The position numbers and the translations under genes were made by a program. DNA of 64,000 nt from an uncultured Prevotella sp. (GTDB lineage Bacteria > Bacteroidota > Bacteroidia > Bacteroidales > Bacteroidaceae): contig URDM01000001.1 in the NCBI GenBank assembly GCA_900546575.1, forward strand, positions 1 to 64,000, written 5' to 3'. Shown here piece after piece: positions 9,284 to 16,473 of the stretch (its first letter is position 1; the number at the start of each line of letters is the position of its first letter). Below the pieces are notes generated by a model, which saw nothing but the letters and a program-made list of their open reading frames with translations, searched no databases and was not told the origin of the DNA.

Positions 9284-9497
9284 CTTGCTTTTATCAATCC
9301 GTACACCCAAGGCGGGTGCCCTGGGCTATGTGCTTATTGGGCTTTCAGCCCGTCTTTTACCAAATTGTTAGTTTTACCGGACAGCAATAATTAGTATTAG
9401 GCTATGAAGTCTTTGTGTAGTTTGCAAAAAAGTGTTGTCTTTGCGCCAAAGTTCCCTTAGAAAAGTGTTGATACGTTTCTAAAAGTCGGTGCATACC

Positions 9498-9538
9498 ACT
9501 CCCCTCCCTACGGTGGAGGGGCCGGGGGTAGGGCTTTT
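9498..9538. repeat. GC-rich palindromic repeat overlapping a stop codon
   Basis: ACTCCCCTCCC ... GGAGGGGCCGGGGGTAGGG followed by CTTTT. The terminal TTTT overlaps the TAA stop (9537-9539, minus strand) of the adjacent gene. Other members are at 13187-13231, 16309-16348 (inverted), 16420-16458 and, diverged, 26392-26434. Confidence 0.75.
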
Positions 9539-11198
9539 AATACGAGAACGAGCTGCCTCCTATGAACTCACGCAGGAGTGATGTCGGTGGCAGAACGCCG
9601 TGGTCGATGGGAAGGAAGTAGCTGAGGAACTTGCGCAGGCGGTATGCCTCGGCATACTCTTCGCAGTTCTCGGGCACCTGTTCGAGCAGCGGTTCGGCTT
9701 GGGTCTTGATGGCAGCAAGTTCGTATATCATGGCAGTGTTGAACATTTCGTCGGCATTTTCCTGAAACGGGAATATCCATTTGTTTTCGCCTCGGCGCAC
9801 GCTGGGCCAACGGCGTATGGTGTCGCGGGCTGAACATCCACGCTGCTTGTAGTCGCGTATGATGCGGCGCAGCAAGCGGTTGTCGGTGGTGGGGATGTAG
9901 TTGTGGTCGTCGAGGAGAATGGTGGTGAGCGCCGATGCGTACACCCGATACTTATATTCTTCGGGAATCTGCGACGTAAGTTCGGGGTTGAGGGCGTGGA
10001 TGCCTTCTATCACGAGCACATCGCCAGCACGCATGCGCATCTTCTTACCGCTCGGCACGCTGCGACCCTTGATGAAGTCGTACTTGGGCAGCTCCACTTC
10101 CTCGCCGTTGAACAGCTGCATGAGCTGCTTGTTGAGCAGAGGCAGGTTGAGGGCGTGCAGCGATTCGAAGTCGTAATCGCCGTTCTCGTCCTTCGGAGTC
10201 AGTTCGCGGTCGACGAAGTAGTCGTCGAGCGACACGGGCACGGGGCGTATGCCGTTGCAAAGGAGCTGGATGCTCAGTCGCTTGCACGATGTGGTCTTGC
10301 CCGAACTTGAGGGTCCGGCTATGAGCACCATCTTAACGGTCTTCTTACCAGCAATGTTCTCGGCAATGTGCGCTATCTTCTTTTCCTGCAGCGCCTCCGA
10401 CACGTTGATTATCTCGGTGGCGTATCCCTCGCGCACAGCCTCGTTGAATGTGCCCACGGTAGACATTCCCAGAAGGTTCTGCCAGCGGTGGTGCTCCTGG
10501 AATATTTCAAACATCTTGTCCTGGCGTATGAGTGCGCCAAGCTCCGAAGGGTTGCTCATCGAGGGGATGCGCAGAAGCAGTCCGTCGTAGTATTTCTCCA
10601 GTCCGAAGAGCGTGAGTTGCGCCGTATTGGTGAGCATCGAACCGTAATAGTAGTCGATGAAGCCGTTTATATCATAATATAATGTATAGAGTCGGCCCGT
10701 AGTGCGCAGCAGCAGCGCCTTGTCGTGATAGCCCATTTCCTCGAAACGTGCTATAGCCTCGTCGGTAGGCACTTCGTGTCGGCGTATGGGTATGGCACGG
10801 TCGATGATGGTCTGCATCCCGTTGCGCACGGCAAGGGCGTCGGCTTCGGTGACAGGACGGCCTATGTTGAGGTCGCAATAGAAACCATTGGATACCGGAA
10901 TGTCGATACGCACCGTTGTGCCGGGATACAAATCCTGCACCGCCTTGCAAAGCACGAAGAAGAGAGTGCGTGTATAGGCTCGCAATCCGGATGGCGACGA
11001 TATGTCGAGATACTCTATGTCCTTGGCGTTATATACGCGATAATGCAAACCTTCAACCTTGTTATTCACCTTGGCGCATACGGGCGGATAGGGCAAAGTC
11101 AAATTTAATTGCTTGAAAATGTCAGAAAGTGTGGTTCCGGCTTCAACTTTCAGACTTTTTTTATTATTTTTGCAACGGATTTGTATCAACTGTTTCAT
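9537..11198 (-). CDS. TGS / ThrRS-like / uridine kinase-like fusion protein
   Basis: A 553-residue protein. Residues about 1-65 form a TGS-like beta-grasp domain. Residues about 70-240 resemble the second additional domain of threonyl-tRNA synthetase. Residues about 285-490 form a PRK/uridine-kinase P-loop domain with Walker A GPSSSGKT (295-302), then SLDDYFVD and VLVIEGIHALNP. This combination is common in Bacteroidota and Firmicutes, where it is annotated as a nucleoside kinase; the true substrate is not established by sequence. I chose the start at 11198 (MKQLIQIRC), because the 27 residues upstream of it look untranslated and contain a -7 promoter element. It is divergent from the Na/Pi transporter gene. 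Confidence 0.85.
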   Translation of the reverse strand: MKQLIQIRCKNNKKSLKVEAGTTLSDIFKQLNLTLPYPPVCAKVNNKVEGLHYRVYNAKDIEYLDISSPSGLRAYTRTLFFVLCKAVQDLYPGTTVRIDIPVSNGFYCDLNIGRPVTEADALAVRNGMQTIIDRAIPIRRHEVPTDEAIARFEEMGYHDKALLLRTTGRLYTLYYDINGFIDYYYGSMLTNTAQLTLFGLEKYYDGLLLRIPSMSNPSELGALIRQDKMFEIFQEHHRWQNLLGMSTVGTFNEAVREGYATEIINVSEALQEKKIAHIAENIAGKKTVKMVLIAGPSSSGKTTSCKRLSIQLLCNGIRPVPVSLDDYFVDRELTPKDENGDYDFESLHALNLPLLNKQLMQLFNGEEVELPKYDFIKGRSVPSGKKMRMRAGDVLVIEGIHALNPELTSQIPEEYKYRVYASALTTILLDDHNYIPTTDNRLLRRIIRDYKQRGCSARDTIRRWPSVRRGENKWIFPFQENADEMFNTAMIYELAAIKTQAEPLLEQVPENCEEYAEAYRLRKFLSYFLPIDHGVLPPTSLLREFIGGSSFSY

Positions 11199-11236
11199 TT
11201 CGGTTACATGTTTAATGGTTAATACTTGATGTGCAA

Positions 11237-11244
11237 CAAAGATA
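11237..11244 (-). promoter_or_regulatory. -7 element (TATCTTTG) for the uridine-kinase-like gene
   Basis: CAAAGATA on the plus strand reads TATCTTTG on the minus strand, matching TAnnTTTG. It lies 39 bases upstream of the chosen start. No clear TTTG was seen about 20 bases further upstream. It supports the internal start at 11198. Confidence 0.5.
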
Positions 11245-11296
11245 CTCCGTTTTCGACACAATGCGCAACACCGCCACATAAATTATATTAAAATAT

Positions 11297-12991
11297 ATGT
11301 CGATTTGGATTTTTTTTAAGATTATCGGATCATTAGCTCTGCTCATTTACGGCATGAAAGTGATGAGCGAGGCACTCCAGAAGATGGCAGGCTCGCAGCT
11401 GCGCCATATCCTTGGAGCAATGACTACCAACCGCTTTACTGGTCTGCTGACCGGTATGTTCGTAACAGCCTCGGTGCAGTCGTCGACTGCCACGACGGTG
11501 ATGACAGTATCGTTCGTTAACGCCGGACTGCTCACACTGGCACAGGCCATCTCCGTTATCATGGGAGCCAACATCGGCACCACGTTCACGGCATGGATCA
11601 TGACGCTTGGCTTCTCGTTCAACATGGCCAACATCGTGTTCCCGGTGTTCTTCATAGCGTTGCTGCTCATCTATCGCAAGAAGCACCGTTACATCGGCGA
11701 TTTCCTCTTCGGTGTCGCATTTATGTTCTTCGCCATCTCCACTCTGGGCGCTACCGGCAAGGAAATGGACCTCAGTCATAACCAGATGGTTATCGACTTT
11801 TTCTCATCTTTCGACAAAGACAGCTATTTCACAATATTCTCGTTCCTGCTCATTGGCACGGTGCTGACTTTCTGTATGCAGTCGTCGGCAGCCCTTATGG
11901 CCATCACTATGGTGCTGTGTTCGAGTGGCGTGCTGCCTATTTATATGGGTATTGCGCTTGTGCTGGGTGAGAATATAGGCACTACCATCACTTCGAACAT
12001 CGCCGCCATGGGTGCCAACACGCAGGCTCGTCGTGCAGCCTTGGCTCACCTGACGTTCAACGTGTTTGGTGTGATTTGGGTGCTCTGCATCTTCTATCCG
12101 TTCATCGACATGGTTTGCGGATTTGTGGGAGTCAACCCGCATGCCGACCACATCGACGCCACACGCCTCTCGGTAGTGCTTGCCGCTTTCCATACTACCT
12201 TCAACGTGTGCAACACAACGGTTCTGATATGGTTCATTCCGCAAATGGAGCGCTTCGTGTGCTACGTCATCAAGCCTTCGACGAAGAAGGACGAGGACGA
12301 TTTCCGCCTGCGCTACATCGGTGGTACTGCCATCATGAAGACTCCGGAACTCTCGGTGCTCGAGGCACAGAAGGAGATTCAGTCGTTCGCAGAGCGCATC
12401 CAGCGCATGTTTGGTATGGTACGCGAGCTGCTTGGCGTGAAGGACGACACCAAGTTCAACAAGATTTTCTCTCGTATTGAGAAGTATGAGAGCATCTCGG
12501 ACAATATGGAGATTGAGATAGCCAACTATCTCGACAACGTCAGCGACGCTCATCTATCGGACGATACAAAGGCTAAGATACGCGCCATGCTGCGCGAGAT
12601 TTCGGAGATTGAGTCTATCGGCGACTCGTGCTACAACATAGCACGCACCATCAACCGCAAGCTGAAGGGCAAGGAGGACTTTACTGAGAAGCAGTATGAG
12701 CACCTGCACCAGATGTTTGAGCTTACCGACGACTCTCTGACGCAGATGAACGTGATGCTGACCGGACGTCGCGACTCGCTCGACATCAACCGTTCATTCA
12801 ACGTTGAGAACGAAATCAACAACTATCGCAACCAGTTGCGCTCGCAGAACATCAACGATGTCAATGACCATAAGTACACTTATGCCATCGGTACTATGTA
12901 CATGGACATCGTGAGCGAATGCGAGAAGCTCGGCGACTATGTCATCAACGTCGTTGAAGCACGCATGGGCACTCGCCAGCGCGAAGCGTAA
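11297..12991 (+). CDS. Na+/phosphate cotransporter family protein (NptA/PhoU type)
   Basis: A 564-residue inner-membrane protein. The first 340 residues hold the two inverted Na/Pi-cotransporter repeats. They show the signatures SVQSSTATTVM with MGANIGTTFTAW, and CMQSSAALMAITMV with GENIGTTITSN. Residues about 360-560 form a cytoplasmic helical PhoU-like region (MFGMVRELLGVKDD, ISEIESIGDSCYNIART). It would import phosphate using the sodium gradient. The gene is divergent from the uridine-kinase-like gene, with 98 bases between the starts. A hairpin at 13071-13124 follows. Confidence 0.9.
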   Translation: MSIWIFFKIIGSLALLIYGMKVMSEALQKMAGSQLRHILGAMTTNRFTGLLTGMFVTASVQSSTATTVMTVSFVNAGLLTLAQAISVIMGANIGTTFTAWIMTLGFSFNMANIVFPVFFIALLLIYRKKHRYIGDFLFGVAFMFFAISTLGATGKEMDLSHNQMVIDFFSSFDKDSYFTIFSFLLIGTVLTFCMQSSAALMAITMVLCSSGVLPIYMGIALVLGENIGTTITSNIAAMGANTQARRAALAHLTFNVFGVIWVLCIFYPFIDMVCGFVGVNPHADHIDATRLSVVLAAFHTTFNVCNTTVLIWFIPQMERFVCYVIKPSTKKDEDDFRLRYIGGTAIMKTPELSVLEAQKEIQSFAERIQRMFGMVRELLGVKDDTKFNKIFSRIEKYESISDNMEIEIANYLDNVSDAHLSDDTKAKIRAMLREISEIESIGDSCYNIARTINRKLKGKEDFTEKQYEHLHQMFELTDDSLTQMNVMLTGRRDSLDINRSFNVENEINNYRNQLRSQNINDVNDHKYTYAIGTMYMDIVSECEKLGDYVINVVEARMGTRQREA

Positions 12992-13070
12992 GCAAGGCTC
13001 GCGCTGCGAGCTTTGCTCGGTTGAAATGTTGCCCGGTTGTGATGTTGTGATTACTTAAGCATACAAAAAA

Positions 13071-13124
13071 GCGCCCTGTAATGGCAAAAGCATTGATTGT
13101 TCAGCTTCTGTCATTACAGGGCGC
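13071..13124. repeat. Inverted repeat after the Na/Pi transporter, possible terminator
   Basis: Arms 13071-13083 (GCGCCCTGTAATG) and 13112-13124 are perfect complements. They are preceded by A6 and followed by ATTGTTTAA, so the hairpin may end transcripts on the minus strand better than on the plus strand. It is related in pattern to 9229-9283. Confidence 0.6.
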
Positions 13125-13186
13125 ATTGTTTAATGCACCTTTAACCCCACTCTTGTCAGCTTTGTCTTGAGCCTACAAATCATACC

Positions 13187-13231
13187 ACTCCCCTCCCTAC
13201 GGGGGGAGGGGCCGGGGGTAGGGCTTTTTTT
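13187..13231. repeat. GC-rich palindromic repeat overlapping the recX stop codon
   Basis: ACTCCCCTCCCTACGGGGGG ... GGGCCGGGGGTAGGG ends in a run of seven T. The T run overlaps the recX stop (TAA on the minus strand, 13230-13232). Same family and orientation as 9498-9538 and 16420-16458. Confidence 0.75.
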
Positions 13232-13709
13232 ATTCATCAGGCATGTCAACGCACTTCCTGATGATATCCATGTCAAATCCGCGTCCCATGGCAAACCTTA
13301 TGAGTTTGCAGTTAAGTTCGTAATCGCTGTCAGCCTTCACTGTCCGGCGCTTGGCTGCAATCAATGGGCGCAGTATCTCGATGTAGTCGTCGGCAGGAAC
13401 GGCATCGAGCACACGATGGCTTATATCGGATGCTACACCTTTCTTATATAAAGCCTGCTCTATCTTGCGCCGTCCCCAACGGTCGAAGCGTATCTTGTCG
13501 CGCACGAAGAAGCGGGCAAAGCGCTCGTCGTCGACAAAACGCTCGTCGATAAGGCGGTCGAGTATGCGCTCGGCTACGTCACTTGGCAACATCCAGCGAC
13601 GCATCTTGTCCATCATTTCGCCCGACGAATGCTCGGCTTGCGAGCAAAGAGCCGACAGCTTGAGCAGCGCTTCCTGCTCGGTAATTTGTTTCTTTGGCTT
13701 TGCAAACAT
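13230..13709 (-). CDS. recX: Regulatory protein RecX
   Basis: A 159-residue helical protein that modulates RecA filaments. The RecX pattern is visible: RILDRLIDERFVDDERFARF in the second repeat, then RDKIRFDRWGRRKIEQALYKKGV, and a third repeat with RPLIAAKRR ... KLIRFAMGRGFDMDII. The length is normal. It lies downstream of prmC in the same direction, with about 100 bases between them that carry a 22-bp tandem array. RecA itself is not in the window. Confidence 0.88.
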   Translation of the reverse strand: MFAKPKKQITEQEALLKLSALCSQAEHSSGEMMDKMRRWMLPSDVAERILDRLIDERFVDDERFARFFVRDKIRFDRWGRRKIEQALYKKGVASDISHRVLDAVPADDYIEILRPLIAAKRRTVKADSDYELNCKLIRFAMGRGFDMDIIRKCVDMPDE

Positions 13710-13756
13710 ATCGTTATTGTCAGTTGTTATTAGTCTTTCGACTCATTGTTTCTTTA

Positions 13757-13822
13757 GCTTCTGCTCGCTATTCCGGCTGCTTCAGCTCGCTATTCTGGCT
13801 GCTTCAGCCCTCTATTTCTTCT
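13757..13822. repeat. 22-bp tandem array, family D, at the prmC 3' end
   Basis: Three 22-bp units start at 13757, 13779 and 13801 (GCTTCwGCTCGCTATTCyGGCT). The third is diverged and overlaps the prmC stop codon (13812-13814). A degenerate unit probably precedes them around 13735. It has the same period as the family A and B arrays but an unrelated sequence. Confidence 0.75.
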
Positions 13823-14720
13823 CGCCTACTGCAAAGCGGGGCTTTCCGAAACAGTCGTCAAACACCTCCGTTGCAGCCATGCCTTCGTCGTTCATCATGC
13901 GAGCCGTGTCGCCTGCATAAAGCGTATTGCACTCAAACAGCAGACGACCGCCCTCGTTGAGCGAGCCTACGGCATAACGTGTGATGGCACGATAGAACAG
14001 CAATGGGTCGGTGTCGGGCACGAATAGCGCCGTGGAAGGTTCATGTTCGAGCACATTACGAGCCATATAGGCACGTTCACGTTGACAAATGTACGGCGGA
14101 TTGCTTACTATTACGTCCCAGAATAAAGGATCGTTTGGTGCGCCATTGTTGTCGTTTGGCGTGGTGTTGATATCGTTTGGCGTGATGTTATGGGTGCTTG
14201 TAGTGATATTGAGGGCATCCTGCTGACGCAAAACGATGTCGAGCGAGAGGCTGCGGGCATTGTCGGCGGCTATCGACAGGGCCTCTGTCGAAATGTCCCA
14301 AGCCTCAACGTAAGCCTCAGGCAAGCGTTGCTTGATGCTGAGGGCAATGCATCCGCTGCCCGTACCGATGTCGAGAATGCGCAAGGGGCGGTCGTTTGAG
14401 GGGACAGAGTGGGCACAAACGCTATTGACAAGCCATTCGGTTTCGGGTCGGGGAATAAGAACGCCACTGCGGACATTGAACTTCAGTCCTCCAAACCAAG
14501 CCCATCCCAGCACATACTGTATAGGTTCGCCCTGCTCCAGGCGCTTCACGGCAGCCTCAATCCACTGCTTGTCGGCATCGGAAAGAGTTTCAACAGCACC
14601 GCAGATGATGTCGGTGAACGAGAGTCCGAACTTCTCCTCAACGAGCATACGGGCAACAGCCCGCGCCTCACGCTGGTCGTACACACCGGCAAGCCGGCGC
14701 CAAATGTCGTCGTATGTCAT
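13812..14720 (-). CDS. prmC: Peptide chain release factor N5-glutamine methyltransferase
   Basis: A 302-residue methyltransferase that modifies the GGQ glutamine of release factors. An N-terminal helical domain (about 1-90) is followed by an AdoMet-binding fold with LDIGTGSGC (116-124) and the catalytic NPPY (207-210). It carries an odd insert. Residues about 176-197, just before the NPPY strand, are a 7-residue repeat (NITP-NDINTTP-NDNNGAP-ND), encoded by a 21-bp tandem repeat. The insert is in frame and between conserved elements, so the protein is probably still functional. A nearby array at 13757 overlaps the stop codon. Confidence 0.9.
   Translation of the reverse strand: MTYDDIWRRLAGVYDQREARAVARMLVEEKFGLSFTDIICGAVETLSDADKQWIEAAVKRLEQGEPIQYVLGWAWFGGLKFNVRSGVLIPRPETEWLVNSVCAHSVPSNDRPLRILDIGTGSGCIALSIKQRLPEAYVEAWDISTEALSIAADNARSLSLDIVLRQQDALNITTSTHNITPNDINTTPNDNNGAPNDPLFWDVIVSNPPYICQRERAYMARNVLEHEPSTALFVPDTDPLLFYRAITRYAVGSLNEGGRLLFECNTLYAGDTARMMNDEGMAATEVFDDCFGKPRFAVGEKK
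14131..14193. repeat. 21-bp tandem repeat inside prmC
   Basis: Three units at 14131, 14152 and 14173, each starting TCGTTTGG, with exactly 21-bp spacing. They lie inside the prmC reading frame and encode about three copies of an Asn/Thr/Pro-rich heptapeptide. Confidence 0.85.
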
Positions 14721-14814
14721 AAGTATTGCGTCTTCAGAAGTGTATTATTATAAAATAATGTATATAAAAGCTCGCAGCAATCAATATAAAAGCATGTAGC
14801 GTTTTATATAAAAG

Positions 14815-14848
14815 CAAAAGGTGAACATCCGTTTGGAATGTCCACCTT
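14815..14848 (-). terminator. Rho-independent terminator after tRNA-Leu
   Basis: On the minus strand, AAGGTGGACATTCC pairs with GGATGTTCACCTT around a four-base loop, followed by a T-rich tail. It lies about 27 bases after the 3' end of tRNA-Leu. Confidence 0.75.
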
Positions 14849-14874
14849 ATATCGTTGTTAGTATATTCTCTTTG

Positions 14875-14960
14875 TGCCGCGAGCGGGACTCGAACCCGCA
14901 CAGCCATTACTGGCCAAGGGATTTTAAGTCCCTCGTGTCTACCAATTCCACCATTGCGGC
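14875..14960 (-). tRNA. tRNA-Leu (anticodon TAA)
   Basis: An 86-base tRNA with a long variable arm. The acceptor stem starts GCCGCAA, the anticodon loop is CTTAAAA giving TAA (reads UUA), and the T arm is GCGGG-TTCGAGT-CCCGC. No CCA is encoded. It lies downstream of tRNA-Gly on the same strand, with a small terminator between them. Confidence 0.95.
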
Positions 14961-14999
14961 GACCTTATTCTTGTTACATTAATAAAAATTTGGCTTAAA

Positions 15000-15022
15000 T
15001 AAAAAACGGCAGCATCTCTGCC
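15000..15022 (-). terminator. Short terminator after tRNA-Gly
   Basis: On the minus strand, GGCAG pairs with CTGCC around AGATG, followed by GTTTTTT. It lies 34 bases after the tRNA-Gly 3' end. The stem is short, so confidence is moderate. Confidence 0.55.
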
Positions 15023-15055
15023 ACCTATCATATAAACCATTACCAATATGAAAAG

Positions 15056-15128
15056 AGCGGCAAACGAGACTTGAACTCGCGACCCCAACCTTGGCAAGGT
15101 TGTGCTCTACCAACTGAGCTATTGCCGC
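15056..15128 (-). tRNA. tRNA-Gly (anticodon GCC)
   Basis: A 73-base tRNA. The acceptor stem is GCGGCAA, the D loop contains AGTTGGTAGA, the anticodon loop is TTGCCAA (anticodon GCC, reads GGC/GGU), and the T arm is GCGAG-TTCAAGT-CTCGT. No CCA is encoded. Confidence 0.95.
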
Positions 15129-15150
15129 ATAGCGCTCTTTTCAGCGAGTG

Positions 15151-15158
15151 CAAAGGTA
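15151..15158 (-). promoter_or_regulatory. -7 element (TACCTTTG) upstream of tRNA-Gly
   Basis: CAAAGGTA on the plus strand reads TACCTTTG on the minus strand, 22 bases upstream of tRNA-Gly. No TTTG was found at the usual 19-21 base spacing. Confidence 0.5.
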
Positions 15159-15189
15159 TAAAAAATATTTAGAATATACCGTATTGTGA

Positions 15190-15262
15190 GCAAAAAAGTT
15201 ATCGCAGAGCTTCAAAAAAGTTGTCAAAGAGTACCAAAACGTTATCGCAGAGCACCCAAAAA
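15190..15262. repeat. 22-bp tandem array, family B
   Basis: Units start at 15190, 15212 and 15234 (sCAAAAAAGTTATCGCAGAGC-like), with a partial fourth at 15256. The period is 22 bp. On the minus strand each unit holds a CTCTGCGATAAC core followed by a T-rich stretch. It sits between the stop of the DUF4369-like lipoprotein gene and tRNA-Gly. No closing hairpin was seen. Confidence 0.8.
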
Positions 15263-15287
15263 TGTGGTTTTATGGGCTTTGGGCGCC

Positions 15288-16289
15288 TTACTTATCCAAC
15301 TTGTTGAGTTCGTCAATGAGGTTTGACATAGTGAGCGAACGTTCCTTTATGCGTCCGTTCACAATCAGAATGTTGTCGGGCAGCGCCACCATTGCCAGCT
15401 GATTGTAGGCAGTTCCGTCCACCATTTTGCCATCGCAGATGATGGTGGCATCGGTTATGTCGTTGCTTTTGATTGTAGTGCGACACTTATACAGCGACGG
15501 ATCGAGGCAGATACCTATCACCGACATACGTCCTTCGGATGATTTGGCACGCTGAGACATCTGTCGGAGCATGCTGAGCGAAGTGTAGTTCCACGTCGAC
15601 CATGCCATGACTACGGTGATGGGAGTCTTCTTGAGTGTGGCAGTTGTTACTGCTTTGCCGTTGATGTCACGCGCATTGAGTTTAGGAAGAGCTCCGCCAG
15701 CAGCCGGAACGCGTCCCTTGACCATTGCTTTCAACAGTCCGACGTATCCGTTATCGGGCTGTTTGGCTGATATATCCTTGATGAGACGCGACGCGGTAGC
15801 GAAATCGGGAGTCTCGGTTTCGATGAAGTATCGGCGCACAAGATAGGTCGACACGATGCTCTCGGGATGATCCGTGACAAACTGTTGTGCAGCCTTCAGC
15901 ACCTCGGGAGGCGAAGCTGAGTGTATCTGTTCGCGAAACTTGTTCATCAACTCGTTGTCCTTGGTGCCCTTGACGGTCATCTCCTTCAGGTGTGAAGCGT
16001 CGCCTTTGATGTCCACACTCTTTCCGGGCTGTGCAAAGACGGGCTGCTCGGTATAGTTAGGGAATACTATTACGAGCGTCTTGGGGGCATCGCACTCGGT
16101 GGTGTACGAGAATCGTCCAGCCTGCACCTTTATAGTATCGAGTCCGCGCATGGCTCCGTCGGGGCTGTATACGTAGAATTCGCCCTGGTTGAGATTGAGC
16201 AATCGTCCCTCAAGTTTGAAGTGCCGGCTGTCGGTTCCGCACGATGCGAGCGTCAGAACAGCGAGAATAAGGATATATAAGTGTTTCAT
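15288..16289 (-). CDS. DUF4369/thioredoxin-like lipoprotein without CxxC
   Basis: A 333-residue envelope lipoprotein. The signal peptide ends in LTLASC, then GTDSRHF. Residues about 22-110 resemble the DUF4369 beta domain often fused to thioredoxin-like proteins in Bacteroidota. Residues about 205-330 have a thioredoxin-like fold pattern (LPKLNARDINGKAVTTATLK, then TVVMAWSTWNYTSLSMLRQM, then ALPDNILIVNGRI). The usual CxxC is replaced by STWN and no Cys is near it, so disulfide chemistry is unlikely. I chose the start MKHLYILI at 16289; a longer frame starts inside a GC-rich repeat. The role is unknown. Confidence 0.75.
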   Translation of the reverse strand: MKHLYILILAVLTLASCGTDSRHFKLEGRLLNLNQGEFYVYSPDGAMRGLDTIKVQAGRFSYTTECDAPKTLVIVFPNYTEQPVFAQPGKSVDIKGDASHLKEMTVKGTKDNELMNKFREQIHSASPPEVLKAAQQFVTDHPESIVSTYLVRRYFIETETPDFATASRLIKDISAKQPDNGYVGLLKAMVKGRVPAAGGALPKLNARDINGKAVTTATLKKTPITVVMAWSTWNYTSLSMLRQMSQRAKSSEGRMSVIGICLDPSLYKCRTTIKSNDITDATIICDGKMVDGTAYNQLAMVALPDNILIVNGRIKERSLTMSNLIDELNKLDK

Positions 16290-16308
16290 TCTGTATATAA
16301 AAGAAGGA

Positions 16309-16458
16309 AGCCCCACCCCCGACCCCTCCCCCGTAGGGAGGGGAGTGATATGCCTTATTACTTGTATTTTGCCAAACTTGCTTCCTTAAATTGGATGCTT
16401 GTGGCAGTAATTGCATACTACTCCCCTCCCTATTGGGGAGGGGCCGGGGGTAGGGCTT
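16309..16458. repeat. Head-to-head pair of GC-rich palindromic repeats
   Basis: One copy at 16309-16348 (AGCCCCACCCCCGACCCC..., inverted) and one at 16420-16458 (direct, ending GGGGGTAGGGCT) lie in opposite orientation. They form a large inverted repeat around a 70-base centre with no coding character. The pair separates the TPR lipoprotein gene from the DUF4369-like gene on the minus strand and may attenuate read-through. Confidence 0.75.
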
Positions 16459-16473
16459 TGTTTTATTGTATGA

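Larger units (their letters stand above)
8430..9536. other. 1.1-kb non-coding, repeat-rich interval between PUL1 and the uridine-kinase-like gene
   Basis: No open frame here has coding character. The interval holds the PUL1 terminator (8472-8507), the second 22-bp array (8579-8693), a nested hairpin (8824-8978), a perfect 33-bp inverted repeat (9058-9175), a perfect 21-bp inverted repeat (9229-9283), and a GC-rich palindrome that overlaps the next stop codon (9498-9538). Only 9284-9497 shows no structure that I could recognise. Confidence 0.8.

Noticed and set aside
8430..9536. A small RNA or hidden gene in the 1.1-kb gap after PUL1
   Set aside because: Only inverted repeats and a terminator are visible. 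No tmRNA, 6S, RNase P or SRP signature, and no promoter paired with a terminator was found.
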